A stretch of DNA of 64,000 nt from Paraspadella gotoi (GCA_051294375.1 JBJCIZ010000239.1:4283834-4347833); one strand, 5' to 3'; shown: positions 40,360-51,195, counted from the first letter of the stretch. Numbers and translations are program-made. The notes: a model not told the origin generated them from the letters alone.

Positions 40360-40958
40360 GTAAGTTTTGATATTTTTTTTTCTCTCTTTCGGCCCTCTAT
40401 TCCAAAAGCGCCCCGTTTTAAAATTAAATTAGAGGTTTAAAGAAAGAATGTTATTAAGGAATAGGATTATGGATTAAATTTACGGATTAAGGTTGGGAAA
40501 GAGTTAAGTATTAGGGTTACAATTAAAGTTAAGGATAAAAAATCTAAAATAATCTAAAATAACTCGCTAAATTGAATATACAATTAGATTTTAGATTCCA
40601 GCTATTTAATTTAATTTCAGATATTAGTTATAATTTGAACATTATTATAAATATTTTAGACTTGTCTTGTATAAATAATTAATAATTTTAAAATATTTGT
40701 TTTAAAACTATGTTTTCAGATAACTCGAACGCAAAGCCTGAAATTCTACATCGAATTCGTACCAAACGACGGTTGGGATCGACGACGCGGCCCACTTCCG
40801 GTAAGAGGGGGTTAGAGAAATTGAGAGAGAGAGAGAGAGAGAGAGATGGGGAAATAGAGAGAGAGATGGGGAAATAGAGAGAGAGGGGAAGGAGAGAAGA
40901 GGGACGGAGAAAAACGGCGGGAGAGAGGGAATGAAAGAGCAAGAGACCAAGAGAAGCA

Positions 40959-40992
<34 letters not shown>

Positions 40993-42348
40993 TGGGAGAC
41001 AGACATAGCAAGAGAGAAAGACAAAGTTAAAGAAGAGAGGGAAAGAGAAAGAAAGTAAGAAATAGGGGGAGAGACAAAGAAAGAGACTAAGACACAATAC
41101 ATCAGTTCCTTTTTTCAAACGCCCAACTACAGCCCCAGCATTCGAAGTCTTCGGCGCCTACATCAATCGATGCCCGGATGGAAAATACAGAGACGACACC
41201 GGATTGCCTCGTGCCAGACACTGCGAAACGGGGCCGACGCCGAAGACCGACCAGAGAGTTGGGGACGTTGTTATAAGGGATTGGAAGGTGAGAAGGGAGG
41301 TAGGAGAAAGGGGAAGAGAGAGGGAGGAAAGGAGGGAGAGTAGGAGGACGAGGAGAAGAGGATAAGGACGAAGGAGAAAGAGAGGAAGGTGGAAAACTCG
41401 TTCACGGTTTAGTTTATTTTAGTTTAATGCTCTTGTTTTATGTTTTAATAAAGTTTTTTTTTTTTTTTTTTTTTTTTTATCTTTTCCTCCCGTCTCCCTC
41501 TCTTTGTCTCTCCTCCTCTCACTACTCTCTCCCTCTTTTCTCCTCTTCTCTCCTGCTCTCTCCTCCTCTCTCTTTCCCTCCTGCTCTACCCTATCTTTTC
41601 CCTCCTCTCTCTTCCCCTCTCTCTCCCTCTCTTCTCCTCTCCCTCTTCTCTTTCCCTTCCCCTTCTCCCCCAGATTTCACCAGGTTTCGATGTCAACAAC
41701 AACACGGAATTTCGTCTAGTCGACGGGACCTCCATTCGGTTTTTGACTTCCGCTCTCTACTTTTTCGAATTTCATTACGTCTTTCGTAAGACGACGAACA
41801 GGTTAGGGGCACTATATTTTCCTAAAGCGTACCGTTTTCGGTTTTTTTTTTTATCTCGCCAAGACAGGGGGGGTTACCCGGTCCGTTCCACTTTCTACAT
41901 GACAACCTCAGGGCTCGAACCAGGGACGCACATTGGGATGGTGCATTAGCCCACTGAGCCACTGAGGCGCTGCGAAAGAATCAGCTTTAATCCATCTGTG
42001 GTGATAGGACCACCAGAGGCTCAAGATTAGAAGATTTGGCTTCGAACTAACTCAAAGTAACTCTTTTCTCGACCCCTCCCTCTCCTCAGCTGCGCCGTGA
42101 GTGTCCAGCGCAGCCTCAGGGGTCATGCCCGCGGTCTTCCCCGCAAATGCCACGTGGTCTTCCCAGTCCCCCGGGTCTCGGACGAGGACGGAGCCAGACC
42201 CATCTATTCCACGCCCTGCTCTTTGGGATTCCTGGAGTGGATGGTGTCCGGAGAGGAGATGCGCGTCGTCGACCACAACGAGCAATGCGGCGGGGACGTT
42301 CGGATAGGGTTGAAGCACGCCAGGATGTCCATCTTGAGAGTGGGGTAG
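40146..42348 (+). CDS. TNF superfamily-like ligand (EDA/Eiger-type), five-exon type II membrane protein
   Basis: Exons 40146-40359, 40720-40800, 41139-41287, 41674-41801 and 42090-42348 join with phases 1, 1, 0, 2 and give 831 nt (276 residues plus stop). Residues ~27-51 (LCCVFLAASMFFAAAVLALI) form one membrane helix after a short cytosolic tail, followed by a Gly/Val run. Exon 2 carries a furin-type site (HRIRTKRRLG), as in EDA and other cleaved TNF ligands. Exons 3-5 read like a TNF homology domain: VVIRDWKISPGFD, FRLVDGTSIRFL, SALYFFEFHYVF and, near the end, SGEEMRVVDHNEQCGGDVRI. It lacks the usual FFG near the C-terminus (GLKHARMSILRV instead), and Cys pairs are present (CAVSV, RKCHVV, TPCSLG, EQCGG). 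The NNT sequon may be glycosylated. Predicted extracellular trimeric signal. The family call is by pattern only; a diverged jelly-roll of C1q type is the main alternative. Confidence 0.65.
40720..40800 (+). CDS. TNF-like gene exon 2: stalk with furin-like site
   Basis: Acceptor TTTTCAG|AT; encodes NNSNAKPEILHRIRTKRRLG and ends TSG. The RTKR motif is a classic proprotein-convertase site. Donor TCCG|GTAAGA, phase 1. Confidence 0.72.
40815..41075 (+). repeat. (GA)n and GGGGAAATAGAGAGAGAGAT repeats in intron 2 of the TNF-like gene
   Basis: Purine-rich, with runs at about 40,823-40,847 and 40,968-40,992. The long minus-strand S/L/F frames are artefacts. Confidence 0.85.
41139..41287 (+). CDS. TNF-like gene exon 3
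   Basis: AFEVFGAYINRCPDGKYRDD ... VGDVVIRDWK. A second acceptor six bases upstream (41,133) is also in frame. Donor AAG|GTGAGA, phase 0. Confidence 0.7.
41674..41801 (+). CDS. TNF-like gene exon 4: core strands
   Basis: ISPGFDVNNNTEFRLVDGTS, then IRFLTSALYFFEFHYVFRKT, the most TNF-like stretch. Donor ACAG|GTTAGG, phase 2. Confidence 0.72.
41822..41985 (-). mobile_element. tRNA-derived SINE fragment
   Basis: On the minus strand the sequence reads like a tRNA gene head: an A-box TGGCTCAGTGGG (41,950-41,961) and a B-box GGTTCGAGCCC (41,911-41,921) at normal spacing, with CCTCAG/CTGAGG able to pair as an acceptor-like stem. It lies inside an intron and is not a clean tRNA cloverleaf, so a SINE head is more likely than a tRNA gene. 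Confidence 0.6.
42090..42348 (+). CDS. TNF-like gene exon 5: C-terminal strands and stop
   Basis: SCAVSVQRSLRGHARGLPRK ... STPCSLGFLEWMVSGEEMRV ... MSILRVG, stop TAG. The minus-strand frame over it is a shadow. Confidence 0.7.
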
Positions 42349-42362
42349 CCTGGGGGTGGGAG

Positions 42363-42394
<32 letters not shown>

Positions 42395-44270
42395 ATGGAG
42401 AGAGGAAAGAACAAAAAAAAGAGGTTAAAAAATCCTGTAATTGCTGTTTTATCTGTTCATTATATTTATACGAACCAATGGATTGATTATTAGAGTGGAG
42501 CACTTGGGAACATAAATTTTATTTGAGTGAACAAACAAGGATTTTTAGATGTGAGATCGTATGAATAAGGAATACAAAAAATATCTTGCTTGTATTGTTT
42601 GGGGAACAGTATCATTAATTACAATATATTTATAGTAATATCCTTAGAAAATAATAAATTTTCAAAATATTTTTTAAAAAATTTTTATTAAAGATTCTGA
42701 TTCTTCATAAAAAGTTAGATCAAAAATATAAAACATGTTATTAACAATTTCAATGTCTTCAGTATCAAAAATTGAAAAAAAGGTTAAAATTTCCCCCTTT
42801 TTTACGCTCTGTAGTAGAAACTATTATATGATGAAACATTTTAGTCATTTTTCGCAGCTTTAACCTAAAAATATCATAAAACATATTTTACAAAAGTTTT
42901 TCAGTTTTTTCCGGCGAATCCAAAACAGTTCTTAAAGTTAAAAAAATATGATTTTGAAATTTTATGATTTTATAAGGATATTATTATAAAGAAAATTCAA
43001 TTAATGATACTGTTATGCAAAATTTAATTGAAAAAGGGCTTAATTATTTTTTATTACATATACAAAGGCAGCAAAAAAACATTGTTCCATCGCTCAATCT
43101 TTTCATCACTCCACCCTATTGATTATTTCATCAATTAGATAATTGAGTAATCATTTTACCACATAGCCTTGTTTGGTTTTTTTTGTCGGTCCAGCGGCCA
43201 AACGTTTAATTTGTTTTTTTTTTTTTTAAATCTCCTGTTGTCAATTTGAACTTAGGGAGGCCTCGTTCATTTTAATTTGGTTGTACTTCCGATTATTTAT
43301 TGCTTTTGAAAATCCTGTTTTAAATATATGTATATTTTGATGATGAGTGAGTTTTATACAACGGTTATTACAGTTTAAAACAGTTTAAACAGTAAATATT
43401 TATGAATGCGATTTCAAGCTATATTTTTAACCTTGTATTCAGAATTTAATTTTTTTATTTGTTAAAAGTTAAAAGGTAAGGTTAGGTTAGGGGTGAAAGA
43501 TAGGAGCTTGGTTAGGGATAAGGTTAAAAGGTTCCATTATGAATTAGAGTTCGGGATTAGATTTAGTCATAACGGTCGTGGGGATATGGTTGTAGTTAAG
43601 GGTTAGGGTTATGGATTGGGTTATATTGTTGTAAAAAAGAATATTATCAAATATTTGGTCAAAATCGATTTCGGTGATGAAGAAATAAAAATAGGTCGTT
43701 TTTTGAAAAAAAAAAATTTAATTAAAATTCCTGAGAGGGCTTTGATATATAAATGATTATTAAACAATTAAAAGGAAATATTATTTGTACGAACTTTACC
43801 GATACTAGTAAAAATTTAATCCTTTCGAGTACATATAGAATTAGATATTTTCTTTTTATAAAATTCTATGAAATTAGTATCCATTCATTTAATACATTAG
43901 TACATTAGTACTACATTGGTAATATTACCCATTCATTTAATACGTTAGTAATACATTGTTATAATTATTCGTTATTCGTACATTATCTTCGGAATTGGCG
44001 CCATTAATCTCAGATTAATAATCAGGGATTCGAATGATTTTTAAATGATTCATTATATTCGAGTAGTTCCCTCTTCCGTTACGATCGGTCGAACTCTCAG
44101 GGTTTTTTCCCCCTTGGCCAAAATGGGCTCTCTTTTCCGAGAGAACCCCCCCCCTTTTTTGTCAGTTTTTTTATATAACTTAATTAAAATTTTAATATTT
44201 AACCTAATAATATTTATAAACTGATAAACCAATCTTTAACCTTGATCCTTAACCCTAATCATAAACCAAA
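42349..44270. other. Intergenic AT-rich region
   Basis: Holds a family D-related copy (42,610-43,130) and a G-rich telomere-like tract (43,440-43,630). The remainder is AT-rich with no gene seen. A short C-rich telomere-like stretch precedes the tandem array at 44,275. Confidence 0.5.
42365..42396 (+). repeat. (GA)n microsatellite after the TNF-like stop
   Basis: Short AG dinucleotide run about 20 bases past the stop. Confidence 0.9.
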
Positions 44271-44274
44271 TTAT

Positions 44275-45243
44275 ATAATAATTTCTAACTTTATTTTGAT
44301 GCTAGTGCGGAGTACAATAAGTATTCCCGATCTAATACTTAAGGGAGTGGTCTTTTCATACAATTGAAACATTCTTTGAAATATTTTCCACTTCATTGAT
44401 AGGGAAGCCAGGTACTCTGGGAGTGAATAAACGAGTCTGTGAGAGAGTCTTGATTGAAGCTTGCAGGGACCTGCTATGTCATTATCTTGTAAGAGTGATG
44501 GAGGCCTTAACCACCAAAGCCTGTCCAAAGTCAGGGGCAAGATAGCTTATTTATTAAATGAATGGATAATTTTTATATTGGTTGTACCAATTTCATAAAA
44601 TTCAGCTCCTTGTATTTTGATGCTAGTGCGGAGTACAATAAGTATTCCCCGATCTAATACTTAAGGGAGTGGTCTTTTCATACAATTGAAACATTCTTTG
44701 AAATATTTTCCACTTCATTGATAGGGAAGCCAGGTACTCTGGGAGTGAATAAACGAGTCTGTGAGAGAGTCTTGATTGAAAGCTTGCAGGACCTGCTATG
44801 TCATTATCTTGTAAGAGTGATGGAGGCCTTAAACCACCAAAGCCTGTCCAAAGTCAGGGGCAAGATAGCTTATTTATTAAATGAATGCATAATTTTTATA
44901 TTGGTTGTACCATTTCATAAAATTCAGCTCCTTGTATTTGATGCTAGTGCGGAGTGCAATAAGTATTCCCGATCTAATACTTAAGGGAGTGGTCTTTTCA
45001 TACAATTGAAACATTCTTTGAAATATTTTCCACTTCATTGATAGGGAAGCCAGGTACTCTGGGAGTGAATAAACGAGTCTGTGAGAGAGTCTGATTGAAA
45101 GCTTGCAGGGACCTGCTATGTCATTATATCTTGTAAGAGTGATGGAGGCCTTAAACCACCAAAGCCTGTCCAAAGTCAGGGGCAAGATAGCTTATTTATT
45201 AAATGAATGGATAATTTTTATATTGGTTTGTACCAATTTCATT
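44275..45243 (+). repeat. REP-A tandem array, three units of about 325-345 bp
   Basis: Three head-to-tail units, each running from TTTTGATGCTAGTGCGGAGT through CATACAATTGAAACATTCTT and GATGGAGGCCTTAAACCACC to ATATTGGTTGTACCAATTTC, with very few differences (mostly single-base indels). ORFs in both directions repeat with the unit and are not genes. Confidence 0.9.
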
Positions 45244-45497
45244 TAATTTTAAATTAATTTAATTCCGAATTTATGATGAAATGGGGCGTTCGGGGAAAAT
45301 AAGGCCTCGAATGAAGGGTTCGTATTATACGAGAAATTTGGACTTTCCTATTTTGTACTAATTGACAGATAATAATAACATGGCCGGATCCTGCAAGGTT
45401 TCAATCTTGTAGTCTCGTGTAATCGCTCCCAGAGTTCCTGTCTTCCCTAATAATGAAGTATTGTTATTGTTCAGTAAATTATAGTTATATTTTAGTT

Positions 45498-45940
45498 TGA
45501 AGCCGCAGAATAGTTCCTCGTCGTTGCCTCGACAAATAAACCTTCGAAGAAAAGAAAACAACAACGCTCTCAAGTCGTTCGATTTCACAATCGTAACTCG
45601 AGCGTCTTCTTTTACCTTTATCTCGTTACCGTTATTTTATCTACATTTGTTTAGTGCTTTACAATGTACAGTGCATCAGTAGTTTTCATTTGATGCCCAT
45701 TTCTCTATCGTTATAATGGCTTGCGTTGTAAAAAGTCCACTTTTATCGTTTGATGAAAGCACAATAATATATAAGTATTTCAAGGTGCTCTCGATAAGGT
45801 CCGATCGAGCGATCGTTCCTCCATATAAGGAAACGCGTTTTTGTATCGGTTTCTCTCGTTTTTCTCTCGAGACAATACAATGTGTTCCGTTTAAACAAAC
45901 ATTTTAAATGATAGCGCAGAAGTAGGATAGAACCTCTTCA
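45498..45940 (+). repeat. 5' LTR
   Basis: 443 bp, TG...CA. Contains a TATA-like TATATAAG (45,768-45,775). Matches the 3' LTR except for a few short indels, mostly in homopolymers. Confidence 0.93.
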
Positions 45941-45941
45941 C

Positions 45942-45960
45942 TGGTGAGCCAACTTCGAAC
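45942..45960 (+). other. Candidate primer-binding site
   Basis: TGGTGAGCCAACTTCGAAC begins with TGG, complementary to a tRNA CCA end, directly after the LTR. I could not assign the tRNA. Confidence 0.55.
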
Positions 45961-45994
45961 AACGCCTTCAACGCTCTCTGCTACCGGATCCAAG

Positions 45995-46690
45995 ATGTCC
46001 GTCGAACCCGCTCCAGCCGCGTCCGCCTCCGCCGTCTCCGTCAAACTGCCGGAATTTTGGCCCAACGACGCCCAGCTTTGGTTCAGCGCGCAGAGGCGCA
46101 ATTCGCCACCCGCGGCATCACGCGTCATTGACGCGGTATTACCACGTCGTCACCGCGCTGACGAGGAGACCTCGCGCAGTATCCGCGATTTTTTTCTCGG
46201 CGACCCCGAGAATCTCGAGGATCCATACACCGCGATCAAAGACCGCCTTCTTTCGCCAATTTCCACCTACGAAGGCGGAGCGCGCCGCCAAAACTCCTCT
46301 CGTCGATAAGCCTCGCGGGAAACGCCCCAAAGCTTACGTCGGGGACTTGCGAGCGCTAACTAGCGACCTCACAATGGACGACGTACACCGCGCGGCGCTG
46401 CTCCACGCTCTTCCGCCCTCCGTCGCCCTCGTCGTCACGCAAACACCAGGCGGCGCCGAAGATCTCGCGACGGCCGCCGACCGCTACTACGACCGCGACG
46501 GCAACGCGACTGTCTCGGAGGTGGCGCGCGACGTTGAGGACGGTGACCGCGGCGCCTTCACGACCACTCCCACGCCATGCGTCTGTGCGGCGTCAAAGCG
46601 CGACGACATCTGCTGGAAAACATCGACGCTACGGCGCCAAGGCCCGTAGCTGCGTGAAGCCCTGCTCGTGGCGCGGCGCCGCCAAGTCGA
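45995..46690 (+). pseudogene. Retrotransposon gag region, frameshifted
   Basis: Starts MSVEPAPAASASAV and contains the gag motif KLPEFWPNDAQLWF. Downstream homology-like wording (DPYTAIKDRLL, then DDVHRAALLHALPPSVALVV) moves between frames. A Cys-rich RYGAKARSCVKPCSW near 46,640-46,680 is the remains of the zinc-knuckle region. Small indels break the frame at least twice. Confidence 0.75.
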
Positions 46691-46717
46691 AGGCGGGAAA
46701 CGACGACGCCGGCGTCA

Positions 46718-47050
46718 GTGAGCGCGGCGACCGGCGCCTTGCCTTTGCTCAGCGTACGCGACTTTAACTCTGGCCTTGACTTTCTCGTCGACACTGGCGC
46801 TGAAGTCAGCCTGCTTCCGGCTTCGACGTGGGACAAGGCGAATCGAGCGGCCTCGTCATCCTTACGGGCGGCCAACGGGTCATCCATCGCGGCCTTCGGG
46901 AGCCGCACCATGACAGTCCGCCTCGCCTCCAAACCTCTCGTCGGCGTTTTCCTGGTCGCCGAGGTAAAACGGCCGATTCTCGGCGCCGATTTTTTTGCGC
47001 TCCACGGCCTCCTCGTGGACGTCGCGCGTCGGCGGCTCATGACTCCGAAA
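46718..47050 (+). CDS. Retrotransposon aspartic protease segment
   Basis: One open stretch with the active-site motif DTGAEVSLLP (from ~46,790) and a later ILGADFFALHGLLVD flap-like motif, typical of gypsy proteases. It is not joined in frame to the reverse transcriptase. Confidence 0.85.
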
Positions 47051-47289
47051 CCTTCGAAGCTGTTCGCTGCGACGTCAGCGCCATGCCTACGACCGCGTCG
47101 CACACGAAGTCTCCAACGTCTTCGACGAACTTCTTCCGCGAGCGCCCCGATCTGACGACGCCAAAATTCGAAGCGCAAACGCCTCGTCACGGCGTCTATC
47201 ATCGCATCCCCACCGAAGGACACCCAGTTTTTGCAAGAGCTCGTCGTCTCTCGCCTGAACGTCTCTCGGCCGTCAAAAAGGAGTTTGAC

Positions 47290-47810
47290 GAACTCCAACG
47301 CTAGGCATCGTCCGACCGTCTTCGTCACCGTGGGCGTCGCCTCTCCACGTCGTCGCCAAACCTGACGGAGGTTCCGCGCCTGCGGAGACTACAGGCGCCT
47401 CAACGCAGCCACCAAGGACGACCGCTACCCCGTCAAACATCTCCACGATTTCTCCGCGGACCTCGCGGATGACGGTTTTTTCCAAGGTCGACCTGCTGAA
47501 AGGTTACCATCAGGTGCCTGTCGCTGAGGAGGACGTCCCGAAAACAGCGATCATCACGCCGTTCGGTTCATACGAATATCTCCGGATGCCTTTCGGTCTC
47601 AAAAACGCCGCGCAGGCGTTCCAACGTCTCATGGACGCCGTTTGCAGGGGTCTCCCTCGAGTTTTTGTTTATCTCGACGACATCCTCGTCGCCTCCAGAG
47701 ACAGGAAACAACATCTCGACGACCTCGCGCGCCTCTTCGACCGTCTCGAAGAGCACGGTCTCGTAGTCAAACGCGAAGTGTTTGTTCGGCGTCGACTCCC
47801 TCGATTTTTC
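47290..47810 (+). CDS. Retrotransposon reverse transcriptase segment
   Basis: SKVDLLKGYHQVPV, TPFGSYEYLRMPFGLKNAAQ and the catalytic YLDD (~47,669-47,680) in VFVYLDDILVASRDR. The upstream fingers region (about 47,250-47,460) is present but frameshifted, and the frame breaks again after VVKREVF. Confidence 0.88.
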
Positions 47811-48069
47811 TCGGCCATCACATCGACGCCGAAGGCGTACGTCCTCTCCTTCAAAGGTGGCGGCGATCGCCAACTCCGCGCCCATCAACCGTCAAGGAAC
47901 TCCAACGCTTCCTCGGGATGGTGAACTTTTTTCACCGCTTCGTCCCCCACGCGCGGCGCGACGATGGCGCCTCTCTATGCTGCACTCAAAGGTCGTCCGC
48001 AGCCAAGGTCGTCGAGTGGAACGAAGACCGGGAGGCGGCGTTTGGACGAAACCAACGGCCCTCGCCAAT

Positions 48070-48480
48070 GCCACGATGCTCGTCCATCCCATCACGGGCG
48101 CGCCCACTGCACTCACGGTTGATGCCTCCGACTTCGCGATCGGCGGCGTCCTCGAGCAACTCGTCAGCGGCCATTGGCGCCCGCTAGCGTTTTTCTCCAA
48201 CCCGCTCATGGATAACCAGAAAAAGTATTCACCTTACGACCGGGAACTCCTGGCAGCCCACTTGGCAGTGCGACACTTTCGGTACTTCTTGGAGGGACGC
48301 CCCTTCACACTCTTCACGGACCACGTGAGCCTCGTTCCCTCCATCAGCAAGAAGACTGACTCCAAAACGGCGCGGCAGGCCAATCAGTTGGCCGCCGTCT
48401 CGGAATTTACGACAGACTTCCGGCACGTTTCTGGAAAGCAAACATCGTCGCCGATGCTCTCTCGCGCGTCGTCATACCCG
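48070..48480 (+). CDS. Retrotransposon RNase H segment
   Basis: ALTVDASDFAIGGVLEQ, LAFFSNPLMDNQKKYSPYDR and ELLAAHLAVRHFRYFLEG, then FTDHVSL: the usual gypsy RNase H order with DAS and the YSxxxRELLA motif. Confidence 0.87.
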
Positions 48481-48689
48481 ACGATATCATGGCCGTCACA
48501 GGACCCGGCGGCGTTGACTTCGCGGCGATAGCGGCCGATCAAGGGACCGACGAAGATATCCAGCGCCTCCAGTCGTCCGCCTCATCCTTCGCCTCCAACG
48601 GGCGTCATTCGACGGCGCCTCTGTTCTCTGCGACGTCTCAACGGGCGTCGCGCGTCCTCTCGTTCCCCAGAAGTGGCGCCGGATCGTTT

Positions 48690-49480
48690 TCGACGCACTC
48701 CACTCCTTGGCGCACCCGGGGATAAAGACGTCGAAAGCCCTCGTAACCAAAAAGTTTGTGTGGCCGGGCCGGCGAAGGACGCCGCCAGCTGGGCGCGTTC
48801 GTGCGTCCACTGCCAGCGGGCGAAAGTCCGAACTCACGCCGCCACGCCCATCGAGGATTTTGTTCCGCCGGAAAAACGTTTTCAGCACGTCCACATCGAC
48901 CTCGTCGGCCCACTTCCGGCGTCACTGGGATTTGCCTACCTCCTGACGGTCGTCGACCGCTTCACCGCTGGCCAGAAGCGATCCCGCTTCCCGATATTCA
49001 AGCAGCGACGGTAGCGCGCGCCTTCGCTTCCGGTTGGGTCGCTCGTTTCGGGCCTCCGCTCCACATCACGTCCGATCGCGGGAAACAATTCATTTCCGAA
49101 CTGTGGCGCCAGCTAGCGGCGTCTCTCGGCGCCAACCTTCACCACACCACGTCGTACCACCCTCAGGCGAATGGATGGTGGAGCGTTTCCACCGCGACCT
49201 CAAGGCGTCACTCCGCGCCAAACTTGCAGGCCCTGATTGGGTAGACAAACTGCCTTGGGTGATGCTCGGCCTTCGTACCGCCATCAAGGAAGACCTCAAC
49301 GCCTCCTCGGCCGAACTCGTCTATGGTGAGGAGTTGGCGTTGCCTGCCGACTTTGTCCCGGACTGCGGTTCCCAACGCCTGCACATGAACTCCTTCAGAC
49401 GCTGCGCCGGGAGGTCCGAGCTCTTCGCCCGGTCGACGGGACGCGCCACGCCCATCTCGCGTCAACATCCCCGATGAGCT
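48690..49480 (+). CDS. Retrotransposon integrase segment, frameshifted
   Basis: A Cys pair (SCVHCQRAKV), then HVHIDLVGPLPASLGFAYLL, VVDRFT, ITSDRGKQF (from about 49,065) and SYHPQANG, the catalytic-core wording of gypsy integrases. A later segment (PWVMLGLRTAIKEDLNASSA) follows. At least two frame changes. Confidence 0.85.
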
Positions 49481-49659
49481 CCAGTCGTGCCCTTCGTCCT
49501 CGTGCGCCGGCGCCCTGTACGCACACCGCTGCAGCCGGTCTATGACGGCCCGTTTCGCGTCGTAGCCGCGCCTCCAAGTTTTTCCGGCTCGAGATCGGCG
49601 GCCGCCTCGACGACGTCTCCGTCGATCGCCTCAAACCTTCGTCGAAGATCCTTTGCGGC

Positions 49660-49800
49660 CGACGGAACCAGCGGCGCCTCCTCGTCGGGGACGCCCGCCT
49701 GCAACGACCACGCCCGTTCCGGCGCCTGCTCCGGCGCCCGCTCCGGCGCCCGCTCCGGTGCCCGCTCCGACGACCGCTCCGCCGCGCCACCTGCTCCGAT
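49660..49800 (+). repeat. Short GCCCGCTCCGGC tandem repeat near the pol end
   Basis: Several 12-base units encode Ala/Arg/Ser/Gly repeats near the C-terminus of pol. Confidence 0.6.
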
Positions 49801-49905
49801 CCCTAATCTAACGGCTTCAACGGGCCTCAGCGTCAAGTGCGTCCACCCCGACGTTTCGTCGATGAATTCGCCATCTCTTACAGAGACGCCGTCTTGGGGG
49901 GGTTA

Positions 49906-50351
49906 TGAAAGCCGCAGAATAGTTCCTCGTCGTTGCCTCGACAAATAAACCTTCGAGAAAAGAAAAAACAAACGCTCTCAAGTCGTTCGATTTCACAATC
50001 GTAACTCGAGCGTCTTCTTTTACCTTTATCTCGTTACCGTTATTTTATCTACATTTGTTTAGTGCTTTACAATGTACAGTGCATCAGTAGTTTTCATTTG
50101 ATGCCCATTTCTCTATCGTTATAATGGCTTGCGTTGTAAAAAGTCCACTTTTATCGTTTGATGAAAGCACAATAATATATAAGTATTTCAAGGTGCTCTC
50201 GATAAGGTCCGATCGAGCGATCGTTCCTCCATATAAGGAAACGCGTTTTTTTGTATCGGTTTCTCTCGTTTTTCTCTCAGACAATACAATGTGTTTCCGT
50301 TTAAAACAAACATTTTAAATGATAGCGCAGAAGTAGGATAGAACCTCTTCA
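49906..50351 (+). repeat. 3' LTR
   Basis: 446 bp, TG...CA, preceded by a TTGGGGGGG purine tract and followed by AGTT. Confidence 0.93.
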
Positions 50352-50355
50352 AGTT

Positions 50356-50558
50356 ATATTTTAGTTATAGTTAAATTATAATTAATTATCCCCAAAAGTT
50401 TCGATCGCCTATTCTGTACTGTCCTTAGAATCGAGAAGTAAAGATTTTTTTGAGTTTCAACCGAAAAAAAATAGAAAAAAAAAGAAGAAAGAAAAAAAAA
50501 GGGAACAAAAAACAGCAACAAAGAAAATAAACATTTGAAACGGAAAGAACAAGGTAGT

Positions 50559-50599
<41 letters not shown>

Positions 50600-50673
50600 G
50601 AAACAAGAACGGGGAAGTTCAAGGTGTTGCGCCGTAGTTCACGATGATAAAGTGACCGCACAAAATTATAAAA

Positions 50674-50721
<48 letters not shown>

Positions 50722-51195
50722 AACGGTAAGTGGGACAGACGGACGGACCGGCCGTGAGTTATAGAGTTGCTCCGCGTGAAGTCGCAACTTTGGGCTCTTT
50801 TATCCGAAAACGCCGCATTTCAACCTAAATTTAAAGTTGAATTGGTTTTTCGATTTATCAATGAGATTAGGGGTTAGGGATAGGAAGTAGGTTAGGGATT
50901 AAGGATATATTAAAGGAATTGGTTAGGGGATTAAGGTTAGAAAATAAGTTTAAGGATTAAAGGGTTACACTTAATAATTAGAATTAATAATTTGGATTAT
51001 GGTAAGAGCTTAGATTAAAAGATTGAAGCAAAATATTAAATTTTAAATATTTATATCAATATTAGATAGTATTAATCTTAAATTGAAGGAATATGAATCT
51101 AAATACATAATGACTCCGTCGATTCATTCATTCGATATAACTCATTTCTGTAACAGAGTTTTTATTCTTCCTTCGTTATCTTTCAGTCTAAAACG
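50356..51195. other. Spacer upstream of the Ser-rich gene
   Basis: A-rich sequence, an (AG)n run (50,560-50,594), an (AT)n run (50,676-50,715), a block related to the 32,105 repeat (50,730-50,785, inverted) and a G-rich telomere-like tract (50,860-51,020). The gene's promoter is presumably near 51,000-51,190 but I see no clear TATA or initiator. Confidence 0.5.
50676..50715 (+). repeat. (AT)n microsatellite
   Basis: About 19 TA units. Confidence 0.95.

Larger units (their letters stand above)
45498..50351 (+). mobile_element. Ty3/gypsy-type LTR retrotransposon
   Basis: Two LTRs (45,498-45,940 and 49,906-50,351) beginning TG and ending CA, flanked by a 4-bp duplication AGTT (45,494-45,497 and 50,352-50,355). 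A primer-binding-site-like stretch starts one base after the 5' LTR (TGGTGAGCCAACTTCGAAC) and a G-run (TTGGGGGGG) precedes the 3' LTR. The interior is GC-rich and encodes, in order, gag, aspartic protease, reverse transcriptase, RNase H and integrase, the Ty3/gypsy order. The frame changes several times, by small indels. Confidence 0.93.

Noticed and set aside
41911-41975. Functional tRNA gene on the minus strand
   Set aside because: A and B boxes are good but the anticodon and acceptor arms do not pair cleanly; a SINE head is more likely.
44271-45185. Similar 88-102 residue ORFs repeated in the 44-45 kb region
   Set aside because: They repeat with the REP-A unit, are broken by single-base indels and occur in many REP-A fragments without conservation.
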